Shown: positions 24,789-30,556 of the stretch, piece by piece
How the letters are laid out: each line of letters opens with the position of its first letter
How positions within the stretch are numbered: the stretch's first letter is position 1
Virus record (IMG/VR): IMGVR_UViG_3300036822_000048
Span: 1 to 41,352 of that record
Length of the DNA stretch: 41,352 bases
Reading direction: 5' to 3' (one strand)
Source of the DNA: a virus
Translations under genes and position numbers: made by a program
Notes under the pieces: generated by a model
What the model saw: only the letters and a program-made list of their open reading frames with translations
Database searches by the model: none
What the model was told of the DNA's origin: nothing

Positions 24789-24902
24789 GCGTGTGCCTTC
24801 GGCGCAATAGTTGCGGCGTGGGAGAAACGAGGGAGTAAGTCATGTGTACACCCCGGTCTCCACCGTTGTCAACAATCAACTTGACGAACGGTAAGGATAA
24901 GG

Positions 24903-24931
24903 ATTATCACTTGCTGCAAATTCCAAGACAA
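24903..24931 (-). promoter_or_regulatory. Leftward early promoter (PL-like)
   Basis: On the minus strand TTGTCT (24926-24931) and GATAAT (24903-24908) are separated by exactly 17 bases, matching sigma-70 consensus at 4 and 5 of 6 positions. A transcript would start about 24896 and run into the membrane protein and recombination genes. A TTGACA on the same strand near 24874-24879 could add a second, weaker start. Confidence 0.6.
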
Positions 24932-24940
24932 GCAGCAAAG

Positions 24941-25012
24941 CCTATAAAAATAGGTGTTTGCGCATGCTGTGCCATGCTGTGCCATGGAGTGAAATGTAAC
25001 TAGATGTAATTC
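24941..25012. promoter_or_regulatory. Operator-like repeats before cro
   Basis: Three structures occupy the divergent region before the Cro-like gene. CCTATAAAAATAGG (24941-24954) is an inverted repeat with 5-bp arms. CATGCTGTGC occurs twice in tandem (24963-24972 and 24973-24982), followed by CATGG. ATGTAACT and ATGTAATT follow near 24993-25011, one helical turn apart. Such 10-11 bp phasing is what side-by-side repressor sites look like. The cognate protein is presumably Cro and an unidentified lysogenic repressor. Confidence 0.5.
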
Positions 25013-25029
25013 AGATTAGTGAGATTGAA

Positions 25030-25269
25030 ATGCGCAAAGTTGATGTGAAAAAACATTTCAAATCCTACAACGCAGCGGCCAAAGCGTTGGGCATTTCGCG
25101 CAGTGCCGTTCATCAATGGCCCGACAGAGTGCCGCAGGGTGCTGCCTACAAACTGCAAGTCATCACCGGGGGCCGGTTGCAAGTCAGGGCTGAAATGTAT
25201 CCAAGCCAAGCGGGCACGCGGGTGCCGAAGTCACGACGTGCAACTACAGCACAAAGGGTGAGCGCATGA
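25030..25269 (+). CDS. cro: Cro-like repressor
   Basis: 79 residues. The first 60 residues (VKKHFKSYNAAAKALGISRSAVHQW, written in two parts here: VKKHFKSYNAAAKALG and ISRSAVHQW) carry the Cro/CI-type helix-turn-helix, followed by DRVPQGAAYKLQVIT as in lambdoid and P22-like Cro proteins. It starts the rightward early operon next to the operator-like repeats and overlaps the O-like gene by ATGA (25266). It would turn down early promoters during lytic growth. A CI partner was not found on the opposite strand. Confidence 0.8.
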   Translation: MRKVDVKKHFKSYNAAAKALGISRSAVHQWPDRVPQGAAYKLQVITGGRLQVRAEMYPSQAGTRVPKSRRATTAQRVSA

Positions 25270-26135
25270 ATGGGTGGATAAAGCTTGAGAAGGATTTGCT
25301 GACGGACCCGCGCCTGTATCAGCTGGCGCTGAATCTATGTAACGGTCCAGCGTTACATGGTGTAACGCTGGCGTTAGGCGCTATCGCACGATTGTGGATG
25401 ATTGCAGACACGCACATCGGTGATGACGACGTGTTGCCCATCGGAACTGAGGGCATAGACCAAGTCATCGGCATCCAAAACTTCTGCCAAAACTTGCCGC
25501 GCGATTGGCTTCAAGTCATCGACAGCAATCACGTACTTTTGCCCAATTTTCATGTACATAATGGCACCACTGCGAAGGCCCGCGCGCTGACCAATAAGCG
25601 CGTAACGCTACACCGTTACAGGGCAGATGCAACACTGAAACGCTCAAGCGTTACAAAAGCGTTACCAGACCAAGACCAAGACCTTAAGAGAAGAAAAGAA
25701 AAACAAACAAAAGAAAAATGCGACGTTGTGACGGTGGAAGGTTTGGACCAAGCCGCGTTTGATGTTTGGCTGGCGTACCGAACGGAAATAAAAAAACCAC
25801 TGCGCGCTGCCTCCCTGCTGGCCGTCGCCAAGCGCCTGGCCAGCATGGGCCCAGCGCAACGCACAGCGGTCGATTACTCGATAGCGAATGGGTACCAGGG
25901 ATTGTTTGCGCCGAGTAAGACCAACGGCAAGCACGCGCCCACGGCCCCCGATCATTCCGCTGAGTGGGCAGAAGCGAAGGCCCTTGCAGCATCGATTGGC
26001 TATCGCGCGCCCTGGCCGCAGGAATCGGTGGGCGCGTATATCACCAGCATCAAGCTTGAACTTAACCAGCGACCGGCGCGCAGCGTTGCGCAGCTGGCGA
26101 AGGAAGCCCATGAAAGAAAATCCCCGCAAAATTGA
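25266..26135 (+). CDS. Replication initiation protein, lambda O-like
   Basis: 289 residues. The N-terminal 115 residues (GWIKLEKDLLTDPRLYQLA, IARLWMIADTHIGDDD, LPNFHVHNGT, AKARALTNKR) are a winged-helix type N-terminus common in phage replication proteins. A low-complexity Lys/Asp/Gln linker follows at about 135-155 (DQDQDLKRRKEKQTKEK), then a C-terminal helical domain with repeated Ala/Leu pattern. As in lambda O, the DNA for the middle of the gene holds iteron-like repeats and a purine-rich AT stretch. No helicase loader or helicase gene follows, so it must recruit host DnaB by itself or through a small partner. Starts by ATGA overlap with cro. Confidence 0.75.
   Translation: MNGWIKLEKDLLTDPRLYQLALNLCNGPALHGVTLALGAIARLWMIADTHIGDDDVLPIGTEGIDQVIGIQNFCQNLPRDWLQVIDSNHVLLPNFHVHNGTTAKARALTNKRVTLHRYRADATLKRSSVTKALPDQDQDLKRRKEKQTKEKCDVVTVEGLDQAAFDVWLAYRTEIKKPLRAASLLAVAKRLASMGPAQRTAVDYSIANGYQGLFAPSKTNGKHAPTAPDHSAEWAEAKALAASIGYRAPWPQESVGAYITSIKLELNQRPARSVAQLAKEAHERKSPQN
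25338..25725 (+). other. Candidate replication origin inside the O-like gene
   Basis: Eight copies of a GTAACG/CGTTAC word occur in two clusters: TGTAACG at 25338, CGTTACA at 25351, TGTAACG at 25361, CGTTAG at 25372, then GTAACG at 25602, CGTTACA at 25614, CGTTACA at 25649 and CGTTACC at 25660. Arms CCAGCGTTACA (25347-25357) and TGTAACGCTGG (25361-25371) form a perfect 11-bp inverted repeat with a 3-base spacer. An almost pure A/G stretch (about 25684-25720) follows, a natural unwinding element. This is the lambda ori plan: iterons and an AT-rich purine tract inside the initiator gene. Confidence 0.6.
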
Positions 26136-26439
26136 AATCGAGACCAAATCAGCAGCGCCGAAGCGCGGCGCGTGGAAGGTCATGCGCGTGGCAAAACGCA
26201 AGGCGCACTACGCCGCGCAGCCCATGAAAACTATCGCGAACAAGCAGCGGGCCCTTGCCCACCATCTTAGGTATTTTCCTGAAGATAGCGCAGCGCGCGC
26301 CGTCTACGGCAAGCGCTATGGCGTGGGGGCGTTGGAGTCGCCACGCGTTGCGCCGGTGGCGCGCGCGGTACGCCGCGCTACCAGGCGCAAGCGTGCGGCG
26401 ATCCTTGCGGCGCGCCTGGTGAATGAGGCGAACGCATGA
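26110..26439 (+). CDS. Small highly basic protein of unknown function
   Basis: 109 residues from ATG 26110, five bases after AAGGA and overlapping the end of the O-like gene by 26 bases. Very Arg/Lys-rich with a YFPEDSAARAVYGKRYG segment and a basic Ala-rich C-terminus (RRATRRKRAAILAARL). Composition fits a nucleic-acid-binding accessory of replication, in the place where lambda has P, but no helicase-loader motif is seen. Overlaps the next gene by ATGA. Confidence 0.7.
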   Translation: MKENPRKIEIETKSAAPKRGAWKVMRVAKRKAHYAAQPMKTIANKQRALAHHLRYFPEDSAARAVYGKRYGVGALESPRVAPVARAVRRATRRKRAAILAARLVNEANA

Positions 26440-26675
26440 ACGCTGTAACCATGACATTGCCAACGCTTGACGATATTGCTGAACGCTTAACCAAACTCGC
26501 GGATTTTTATCGTGAGCATCGTCCGTCACTGCGCACCATGCGCGTTTACCGCGCAGACCTTGCGCGCCTCAAAGCGACGCATGCAACACAGTGCCGCAAG
26601 TACGGCTTCAACCGATTGCGTAATGGCAAGTATGAATTTTTAGGTTATTTATTAATTCCACATGTTGAAGATTGA
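26436..26675 (+). CDS. Small protein of unknown function
   Basis: 79 residues, starting by ATGA overlap with the basic protein. A helical N-terminal half (IAERLTKLADFYREHRP) and a basic middle (RADLARLKATHATQCRKYGF) are visible, without a known motif. Two cysteine-free halves and one Cys at residue 53. Belongs to the rightward early operon, so a replication or early-takeover role is likely. Family not recognised. Confidence 0.65.
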   Translation: MNAVTMTLPTLDDIAERLTKLADFYREHRPSLRTMRVYRADLARLKATHATQCRKYGFNRLRNGKYEFLGYLLIPHVED

Positions 26676-26690
26676 TTCGGCGTAGTTCAG

Positions 26691-26978
26691 ATGCATAGAA
26701 CTCATCGCGTGGATACAAATCAAGCTGAACTTATTCGCGAATTGGAGCAATGTAATTTCACGGTGGCGAATTGCTCAATGGTCGGCAACGGTTTTCCAGA
26801 TTTGGTGGTGGCGCGCAACGGTCGTAACTTACTGGTGGAAGTGAAAGACGGGAATGGCCAATTGAAAACGGGACAGAAAAAATTTGCACTCGAATGGAAA
26901 GGCCCGGTGATTGTGGCGCATACGGTCATTGATGTGCTGAACGAATTTGCTAGAGCATTTCAAAAAACCAATGGGTGA
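26691..26978 (+). CDS. PD-(D/E)xK nuclease, VRR-NUC/Holliday-resolvase-like
   Basis: 95 residues. GFPDLVV holds P36-D37 and LLVEVKDG holds E50-x-K52, spaced as in minimal PD-(D/E)xK nucleases; Q62 (TGQKKF) matches the QxxxY/F motif IV. The fold is complete in one domain, typical of phage VRR-NUC or Hjc-like enzymes that cut branched or unpaired DNA. It would resolve recombination or replication intermediates made by the ERF/exonuclease system. The ATG has no strong Shine-Dalgarno sequence. Confidence 0.85.
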   Translation: MHRTHRVDTNQAELIRELEQCNFTVANCSMVGNGFPDLVVARNGRNLLVEVKDGNGQLKTGQKKFALEWKGPVIVAHTVIDVLNEFARAFQKTNG

Positions 26979-27009
26979 TTCGTGATACCGAATAAAAGGG
27001 GATGAGCCC

Positions 27010-27198
27010 GTGTTACATCTACTACTCTTGATTTTTATTGTGTTGTGTATCGTCGGCTTGATTCTGTGGGGAGTGGGGCAAATCCCTGGCGTGCCACAGA
27101 TCGTGAAAGTGGTGGTGTATGTGGTGGTGGGTATGGTGTTGTTGTTGTGGTTCTACCAGCTGGCCGCAAGTGGTGGCTTCCCGATAATGCCGAAATAA
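27010..27198 (+). CDS. Small two-helix membrane protein (Thivi_2564-like)
   Basis: 62 residues from GTG 27010 with AGGGGATG upstream. Two hydrophobic helices (about 3-22, LLLLIFIVLCIVGLILWG, and 33-50, VVVYVVVGMVLLLWF) separated by a polar loop with Gln and Pro (GQIPGVPQIVK). The pattern resembles the Thivi_2564 family of small membrane proteins found in many phages, whose role is unknown. A holin role is possible. It ends right at the bidirectional-looking hairpin at 27202. Confidence 0.65.
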   Translation: MLHLLLLIFIVLCIVGLILWGVGQIPGVPQIVKVVVYVVVGMVLLLWFYQLAASGGFPIMPK

Positions 27199-27228
27199 AA
27201 AAAGGCCCGCCTTGAATGGACGGGCCTT
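27197..27228 (-). terminator. Rho-independent terminator for the leftward ArdC operon
   Basis: AAGGCCCG (27202-27209) and CGGGCCTT (27221-27228) form a stem, with the loop closed by a further CC/GG pair. On the minus strand it is followed by seven T (complement of the A run 27197-27203), the textbook arrangement. On the plus strand the following bases are TTGAATG, so it acts mainly for the minus-strand genes ending at 27264, and perhaps weakly on the plus strand. Confidence 0.85.
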
Positions 27229-27263
27229 GAATGTGTTGGCCTTGAATTTATCGTGACTTGAAT

Positions 27264-27494
27264 TTAGCTATACGGCATGCGTGACTCCTGGCAATAAGGG
27301 CATTCCTTGACATCAAGCAAGCGCTCGATAGCAAGGAACACCATCAGCGGCACGGGCTCCGTACCCGCGCAGTAATAGCGCATCATGCGCTCAGACAACC
27401 CTAACAATTTGGCTGCGCCGCGCTGACTCAAATCCAGCTGGGTCAGCGCTGCGCGCAATTTGTCCGCGTCTGTGATCGGCTTGGGGTCCACCAT
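27264..27494 (-). CDS. Small HTH regulator with C-terminal CxxC
   Basis: 76 residues from ATG 27494, which has AGAGG ten bases upstream; the longer frame to 27617 overlaps the upstream gene. DKLRAALTQLDLSQRGAAKL and LLGLSERMMRYYCAG form a Cro/C1-type HTH, and the end carries CPYCQ. Phage proteins of this kind occur near replication genes and act as regulators. Last gene of the ArdC operon, followed by the terminator at 27202. Confidence 0.72.
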   Translation of the reverse strand: MVDPKPITDADKLRAALTQLDLSQRGAAKLLGLSERMMRYYCAGTEPVPLMVFLAIERLLDVKECPYCQESRMPYS

Positions 27495-27531
27495 CCAATT
27501 GAATCCTCTGGCACTGGAAAAGCCCAGCCCA

Positions 27532-27553
27532 TAGCGCGGCTTGCGACGCGCTA
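27532..27553. repeat. GC hairpin TAGCGCG...CGCGCTA
   Basis: TAGCGCG (27532-27538) and CGCGCTA (27547-27553) form a perfect 7-bp stem with an 8-base loop GCTTGCGA. On the minus strand it lies just upstream of the HTH gene start (27494), in the gap before it. The same arms occur in the element at 28279-28298. Confidence 0.6.
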
Positions 27554-27567
27554 CAGGGTTAGACTCT

Positions 27568-27855
27568 TTAGGCTTGAATGATCCCAACGCAATCAGCGCG
27601 CAATGCCATATCGTCATTGTTGAAGCGCGTTTTGTGCAACGTCAATTCGCGCATGATGCGCGCGTCGCGTTGGTCGCGGCACTCGATCAACCACGCCATG
27701 AAAGCCACATGCTGCAACCTGTCGGTGACAGAGTGCAGCGCATTGGTGTCGATCAGCGCGGCCTTGCAGCTGGGGCACAGCACCTCATCCCTATCAGCAT
27801 TGGGCTTGCCACAGCTGTCACAGCTGTGCGAGACAGAGACTGTAAATTTGGGCAT
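27568..27855 (-). CDS. Zinc-ribbon protein
   Basis: 95 residues from the ATG at 27855, eight bases after AGGAG; two further start codons just upstream are too close to the SD. CDSCGK (first CxxC) and CPSCK (second CxxC) about 14 residues apart make a short zinc ribbon at the N-terminus, followed by a helical, Arg/Asp-rich region (WLIECRDQRDARIMRELTL). Could be DNA- or RNA-binding. Second-last gene of the leftward ArdC operon. Family not recognised. Confidence 0.7.
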   Translation of the reverse strand: MPKFTVSVSHSCDSCGKPNADRDEVLCPSCKAALIDTNALHSVTDRLQHVAFMAWLIECRDQRDARIMRELTLHKTRFNNDDMALRADCVGIIQA

Positions 27856-27889
27856 CGTCATCACTCCTAGTTTGTGTTGGTCTCATCAG

Positions 27890-27926
27890 TAGCGGCGTAA
27901 CCGCTAGAGGCGCGCTACACGCGCCT
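27890..27926. repeat. Two tandem GC hairpins between operon genes
   Basis: TAGCGG (27890-27895) and CCGCTA (27901-27906) form one perfect hairpin; AGGCGCG (27908-27914) and CGCGCCT (27920-27926) form the next. They lie between the genes ending at 27941 and starting at 27855 on the minus strand. No T run follows on that strand, so they look like processing or stabilising elements rather than terminators. Related hairpins occur at 27532 and 28279. Confidence 0.6.
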
Positions 27927-27940
27927 TTCGACCTTTAAGG

Positions 27941-28246
27941 CTAGTAACCGCGTATGGTTTTGATTTGCTCAGCGCTGAAGCCATGAGGCGCGCAATGGTC
28001 TAGCCGATTGTGATCATAGGCAGCCATCAGCCGATCAATGATGAAGGCCTGCCGTTGCGCTACCGTGGTCAATTCGGCGAAGTCTTCAGCATCCCACTGG
28101 CCCAGCGTGAAAGTGCCATCAAGGCCGCGCGACAAATCACCGAAGTACACCACCACGCCAATCACACCAACGACAATGACTTGGCCAGCGTGTTTATGGT
28201 CCTTCGGTTTGTATTGCCTGCCCGTGTTGAAAGTGAACGTAAACAT
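27941..28246 (-). CDS. Protein of unknown function
   Basis: 101 residues from ATG 28246, five bases after AGGAG; the longer frame to 28267 is unnecessary. One hydrophobic segment (VIVVGVIGVVVYFG) in the first third could be a membrane strand or beta pair, followed by LDGTFTLGQWDAEDFAELT and an ordered helical end (AFIIDRLMAAYDHNR). Sits between ArdC and the zinc-ribbon gene in the same operon. Not recognised. Confidence 0.65.
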   Translation of the reverse strand: MFTFTFNTGRQYKPKDHKHAGQVIVVGVIGVVVYFGDLSRGLDGTFTLGQWDAEDFAELTTVAQRQAFIIDRLMAAYDHNRLDHCAPHGFSAEQIKTIRGY

Positions 28247-28267
28247 GTGAACTCCTATGCGATGCAA

Positions 28268-28309
28268 AGTGCATCCAATAGCGCGCTGCGACGCGCTACA
28301 AGATGCACT
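28268..28309. repeat. Long interrupted palindrome after ardC
   Basis: Symmetric parts: AGTGCATC (28268-28275), CAA, TAGCGCG (28279-28285), a 6-base centre CTGCGA, CGCGCTA (28292-28298), CAA, GATGCACT (28302-28309). Both arms therefore pair over 8 and 7 bp, broken only by a CAA/CAA internal loop. It covers the end of ardC (stop at 28308-28310 on the minus strand) and the gap to the next gene. Could be an attenuator, RNase site or protein-binding cruciform. Confidence 0.7.
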
Positions 28310-29228
28310 AAGCTGCGATTGCTTCCTCTTCGGTGGCTTCCTCTTCCGATGCCTTGGACAGATACGCCGCTGCTTGCTTGGCCAGTGTCGCGGCCTTGAT
28401 GATTGCCGCGTTGTCTCCCTTCAGTACCTTGATCCAATTGTTCAAGTACTGCGCATGGTCTGCGCGCGGCTCGACACTAATGCCCAGCTGCGCGCTGAGC
28501 ATTGCGCTGCCAAGCTCCGCCACCAATTCTTCGAAGGCATACGCCTCACTGCCGAATCGGCCAGAGAACTCACGGGCAAGGCGTGATTCGTGTCCCGTCC
28601 AGTGCGTGAGTTCATGCGCTAAGGTGCCGTAATAAGCTTCCGTCGCGCTGCTGGTAGGCGTCGCACTGAAGAGCGTCTTATTGGGCATGTGGATGTGGTC
28701 AAGGGCTGGGCTGTAGTAGGCCCGGTCATTATTCGAGTGACGCACTTCTGCGCCTACGCTTGCAAAGAATGCATCAGCAATTTCGAGCGTAGCCACGGTC
28801 TCAGCGGGTGTCGGCTCTACCACGGTCCATGAGGCGCGCAAGCTATCAGCGTATGCGCCTTCGACTTGGTCGATGTTGAAGACATTGAGGTAACGCAGCA
28901 AAGGCCGCTTGGTGAGCTTAGCCACGCCATTGACCGTGGTTATGCGCTCCAAGATGTTCCAGTACACGATCATGGTTGACTTGCTGCCGCGCTTAACCAT
29001 GCAACCCTTGTCTTTCCACTGGCCAAAGCCTGCCCACATCGGCAAGGCAAATTCAGTGGTGGCAAGCAGAAACTGATTCATGCCTTGGTAGGCCTTGCCC
29101 GTGGTCGGATTCATCGGTCGATAGGCTTTGCCCGTTTTCTTAAACGGGTTAACCCAATTCGCGCCATGGGTTTGCATCAGGCTGACAATCCGGTCAGTGA
29201 CAGTCTGGTAAAGGTCAAATTTGCTCAT
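28308..29228 (-). CDS. ardC: ArdC-type antirestriction protein
   Basis: 306 residues from ATG 29228, seven bases after AGAGGA. The N-terminal ArdC/DUF1738 domain has NWVNPFKKTG, YRPMNPTTGKAYQGMNQF and WKDKGCMVKRGSKS. The C-terminal zincin-like domain has H205-E-L-T-H209 (AHELTHWTGH) and a later Glu (EELVAEL, 233-239) as third zinc ligand. ArdC-type proteins of plasmids and phages protect incoming DNA from restriction, by ssDNA binding and possibly proteolysis. It leads a minus-strand operon with its own strong promoter, suitable for immediate expression on entry or in the prophage. Confidence 0.92.
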   Translation of the reverse strand: MSKFDLYQTVTDRIVSLMQTHGANWVNPFKKTGKAYRPMNPTTGKAYQGMNQFLLATTEFALPMWAGFGQWKDKGCMVKRGSKSTMIVYWNILERITTVNGVAKLTKRPLLRYLNVFNIDQVEGAYADSLRASWTVVEPTPAETVATLEIADAFFASVGAEVRHSNNDRAYYSPALDHIHMPNKTLFSATPTSSATEAYYGTLAHELTHWTGHESRLAREFSGRFGSEAYAFEELVAELGSAMLSAQLGISVEPRADHAQYLNNWIKVLKGDNAAIIKAATLAKQAAAYLSKASEEEATEEEAIAA

Positions 29229-29295
29229 GTCTCGATCCTCTTGGCCCTAAGGCCTGGGTGGTTGCGCCTTCGGCGGTATTGCCGTGGCTGTCGCA

Positions 29296-29325
29296 ATACT
29301 AGGCAATGGTTGCCGATGCTGTCAA
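29296..29325 (-). promoter_or_regulatory. Promoter of the ardC operon with operator-like spacer
   Basis: On the minus strand a perfect -35 TTGACA (29320-29325) and -10 TAGTAT (29296-29301) are 18 bases apart. Within the spacer lies the inverted repeat GGCAA/TTGCC (29303-29315), well placed for a repressor. The start would be near 29289, 60 bases before the ArdC start codon. Confidence 0.65.
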
Positions 29326-29438
29326 GTAGGCTTTACAACCTTTATCTGCAAACTGTGAGTTTGGTCACACATTCGGGCCCCGCTTGGCGCGCTCCGACTG
29401 GCTACGCTTAGGACCGCTCAGTAACAGGGATAGAGGGG

Positions 29439-29501
29439 CTAGGAGGGGAGAACGGCACTGGGAAGGCCTACCCCAAGGGGGCGCGCGTGCGCCGTTCCTA
29501 G
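29439..29501 (+). ncRNA. Candidate structured RNA element
   Basis: CTAGG (29439-29443) pairs with CCTAG (29497-29501), AACGGC (29451-29456) with GCCGTT (29491-29496), and AC with GT next to it, with a 7-base left bulge. Inside, CCCC and GGGG around 29471-29480 can form a second short stem. Could be the start of a small RNA or leader. Transcription is not shown, so confidence is low. Confidence 0.3.
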
Positions 29502-29521
29502 GGCATCTGGCTACGTCTGCT

Positions 29522-29585
29522 GCATTGCAACCTAATCATGATGGTGCAATGCGATCCATGGCCGACTGTTACCACTATTGCACCA
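29522..29585. repeat. Inverted TGCAAT repeat cluster
   Basis: GCATTGCA (29522-29529) is the reverse complement of TGCAATGC (29545-29552), and TGGTGCAAT (29542-29550) of ATTGCACCA (29577-29585). The middle copy can pair with either flank. Spacing suits a protein-binding cluster or alternative RNA stems. Chance occurrence is possible for single pairs, less so for three linked copies. Confidence 0.4.
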
Positions 29586-29718
29586 GGCTGCCTAAGGTAC
29601 TGATTAGCTTGGGGCTTCTGGCCATCAAGCATCGTCACCTAGGATGTTCTATGACATAATGCGCCATTAGTAGGGACCTGCCTGACAGAGGGGGTGGGGG
29701 CTACCCTTAATTTTCAAA

Positions 29719-29749
29719 GGGGGCCCCGCGCCTAGTCTTGGGGGGCCCC
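29719..29749. repeat. GGGGCCCC-type palindromic blocks
   Basis: GGGGGCCCC (29719-29727) and GGGGGGCCCC (29740-29749) are each self-complementary and pair with one another over 8-9 bp. With the G runs at 29691-29700 this gives four runs of five or more G within about 60 bases. The segment contrasts sharply with the AT-rich island that follows. Confidence 0.5.
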
Positions 29750-29821
29750 TCTCCCCTAAAGTTCGCTTTGTGAGGCTTTCCCCTCTTCTGTCAATAAGTC
29801 TTTGGTCCTACAGTTTTTCAT

Positions 29822-30001
29822 GACGGTGATATTTCAAATACAACACTATCAAATGAACTTGACAATAACTAAACTACTGTGATTTTCAGCTGAAGGGTAT
29901 TTGTCACGCAAAATTAGCTTGACTTCGTAAAATTTAATTTTTCGAATTCACTTGAGATTTTTTAAGTTCTCTGTATTTTTTACTACCAAGCGACGGTGAT
30001 A
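29822..30001. repeat. AT-rich island bounded by a 10-bp direct repeat
   Basis: GACGGTGATA occurs at 29822-29831 and 29992-30001, enclosing about 160 bases that are far richer in A and T than the rest of the genome. The island holds TTGACA-type hexamers at 29859, 29919 and 29952. It may be a promoter nest, an inserted segment or a binding region. The repeat alone could be chance at this length. Confidence 0.4.
29952..29979 (+). promoter_or_regulatory. Candidate promoter for the nin-like/late genes
   Basis: TTGAGA (29952-29957) and TATTTT (29974-29979) with 16 bases between them match sigma-70 elements at 5 and 4 of 6 positions. A second candidate is TTGACT (29919-29924), 17 bases, TCGAAT (29942-29947). 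Both point into the plus-strand block that begins at 30146. A phage-specific or Q-dependent start is also possible. Confidence 0.4.
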
Positions 30002-30145
30002 GCGGCCAAGGCATCAATGCTGGCTATCCGTAGATTCCGAAGGGGCTACTGAATTCCGCTGGCTGAGGGGATTAGCCGGACAATCAAAACGCTTTGCATT
30101 TGGTCGCAGACTCGGCACTAGACGTGCTGCGCCTTGGAATTGCCC

Positions 30146-30556
30146 ATGATTATCACGCGCCGTGATTTTCTGAAGGTGAGCGTACCCGCTGCGCTCATCC
30201 TGCCGCTCACTGCCGATGAATTGCTGCATCCAGGGCGCAAAATTTTCTTGCCGCCTCGGCAAAAGCTGCTAACGCAACCACCCCCCGTGGTGCTGCCGCG
30301 TGTCAATCGGCATTTGGTTGAGCATAGCTACATGGGCGCAGATGGCCGCTTCCATAGAAGTCAGTTTTGGGTGCGCGCCGAAGATGTCGCGGGATTGTCT
30401 ACGGCCATCACGCAAGGCGTGGTTAAAAATTTGAACAGGCAAGACTATGGCTACCCGCCAAAAATGGGCCAGCCCTGGCTATCAGGTATTACCGGGCCGA
30501 CTGACGATTATGAAAGTCTGCCGGTGGCCAATGAAAAAGTGGTGGTGGTGTGCTGA
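30146..30556 (+). CDS. Small protein with twin-arginine (Tat) signal
   Basis: 136 residues from ATG 30146 (the TTG at 30134 is weaker). The N-terminus MIITRRDFLKVSVPAALIL is a full Tat signal: T-R-R-x-F-L-K followed by a moderately hydrophobic stretch with a Pro. The mature part (after about residue 25) starts with Leu/Pro-rich KIFLPPRQKLL and has no recognised fold. I associate short Tat-signal proteins with KIFLPP-like segments with other phage genomes, but their role is unknown. First gene of the plus-strand nin-like block; overlaps the next start (TGATG). Confidence 0.7.
   Translation: MIITRRDFLKVSVPAALILPLTADELLHPGRKIFLPPRQKLLTQPPPVVLPRVNRHLVEHSYMGADGRFHRSQFWVRAEDVAGLSTAITQGVVKNLNRQDYGYPPKMGQPWLSGITGPTDDYESLPVANEKVVVVC

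Larger units (their letters stand above)
29229..30145. other. 917-bp region without a supported gene, control region for ardC and the nin-like genes
   Basis: No reading frame here has a ribosome-binding site or family pattern; the best plus-strand frame (29384-29659) has no usable context and looks accidental. It holds the ardC promoter, inverted TGCAAT words (29522-29585), a foldable GC-rich segment (29439-29501), G-rich palindromic blocks (29690-29749), an AT-rich island (about 29800-29990) with promoter-like elements, and then a mixed stretch to 30145 in which I see nothing definite. Confidence 0.6.

Noticed and set aside
24963-24982. Tandem CATGCTGTGC pair as CRISPR or satellite
   Set aside because: Only two direct copies, no spacers; reads as an operator repeat.
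25888-26109. Upstream extension of the basic early protein
   Set aside because: Overlaps the O-like gene deeply, lacks an SD; ATG 26110 with AAGGA is preferred.
29384-29659. 91-codon plus-strand frame in the non-coding region
   Set aside because: No SD, low-complexity Arg/Gly start and no family pattern; context fits non-coding DNA.
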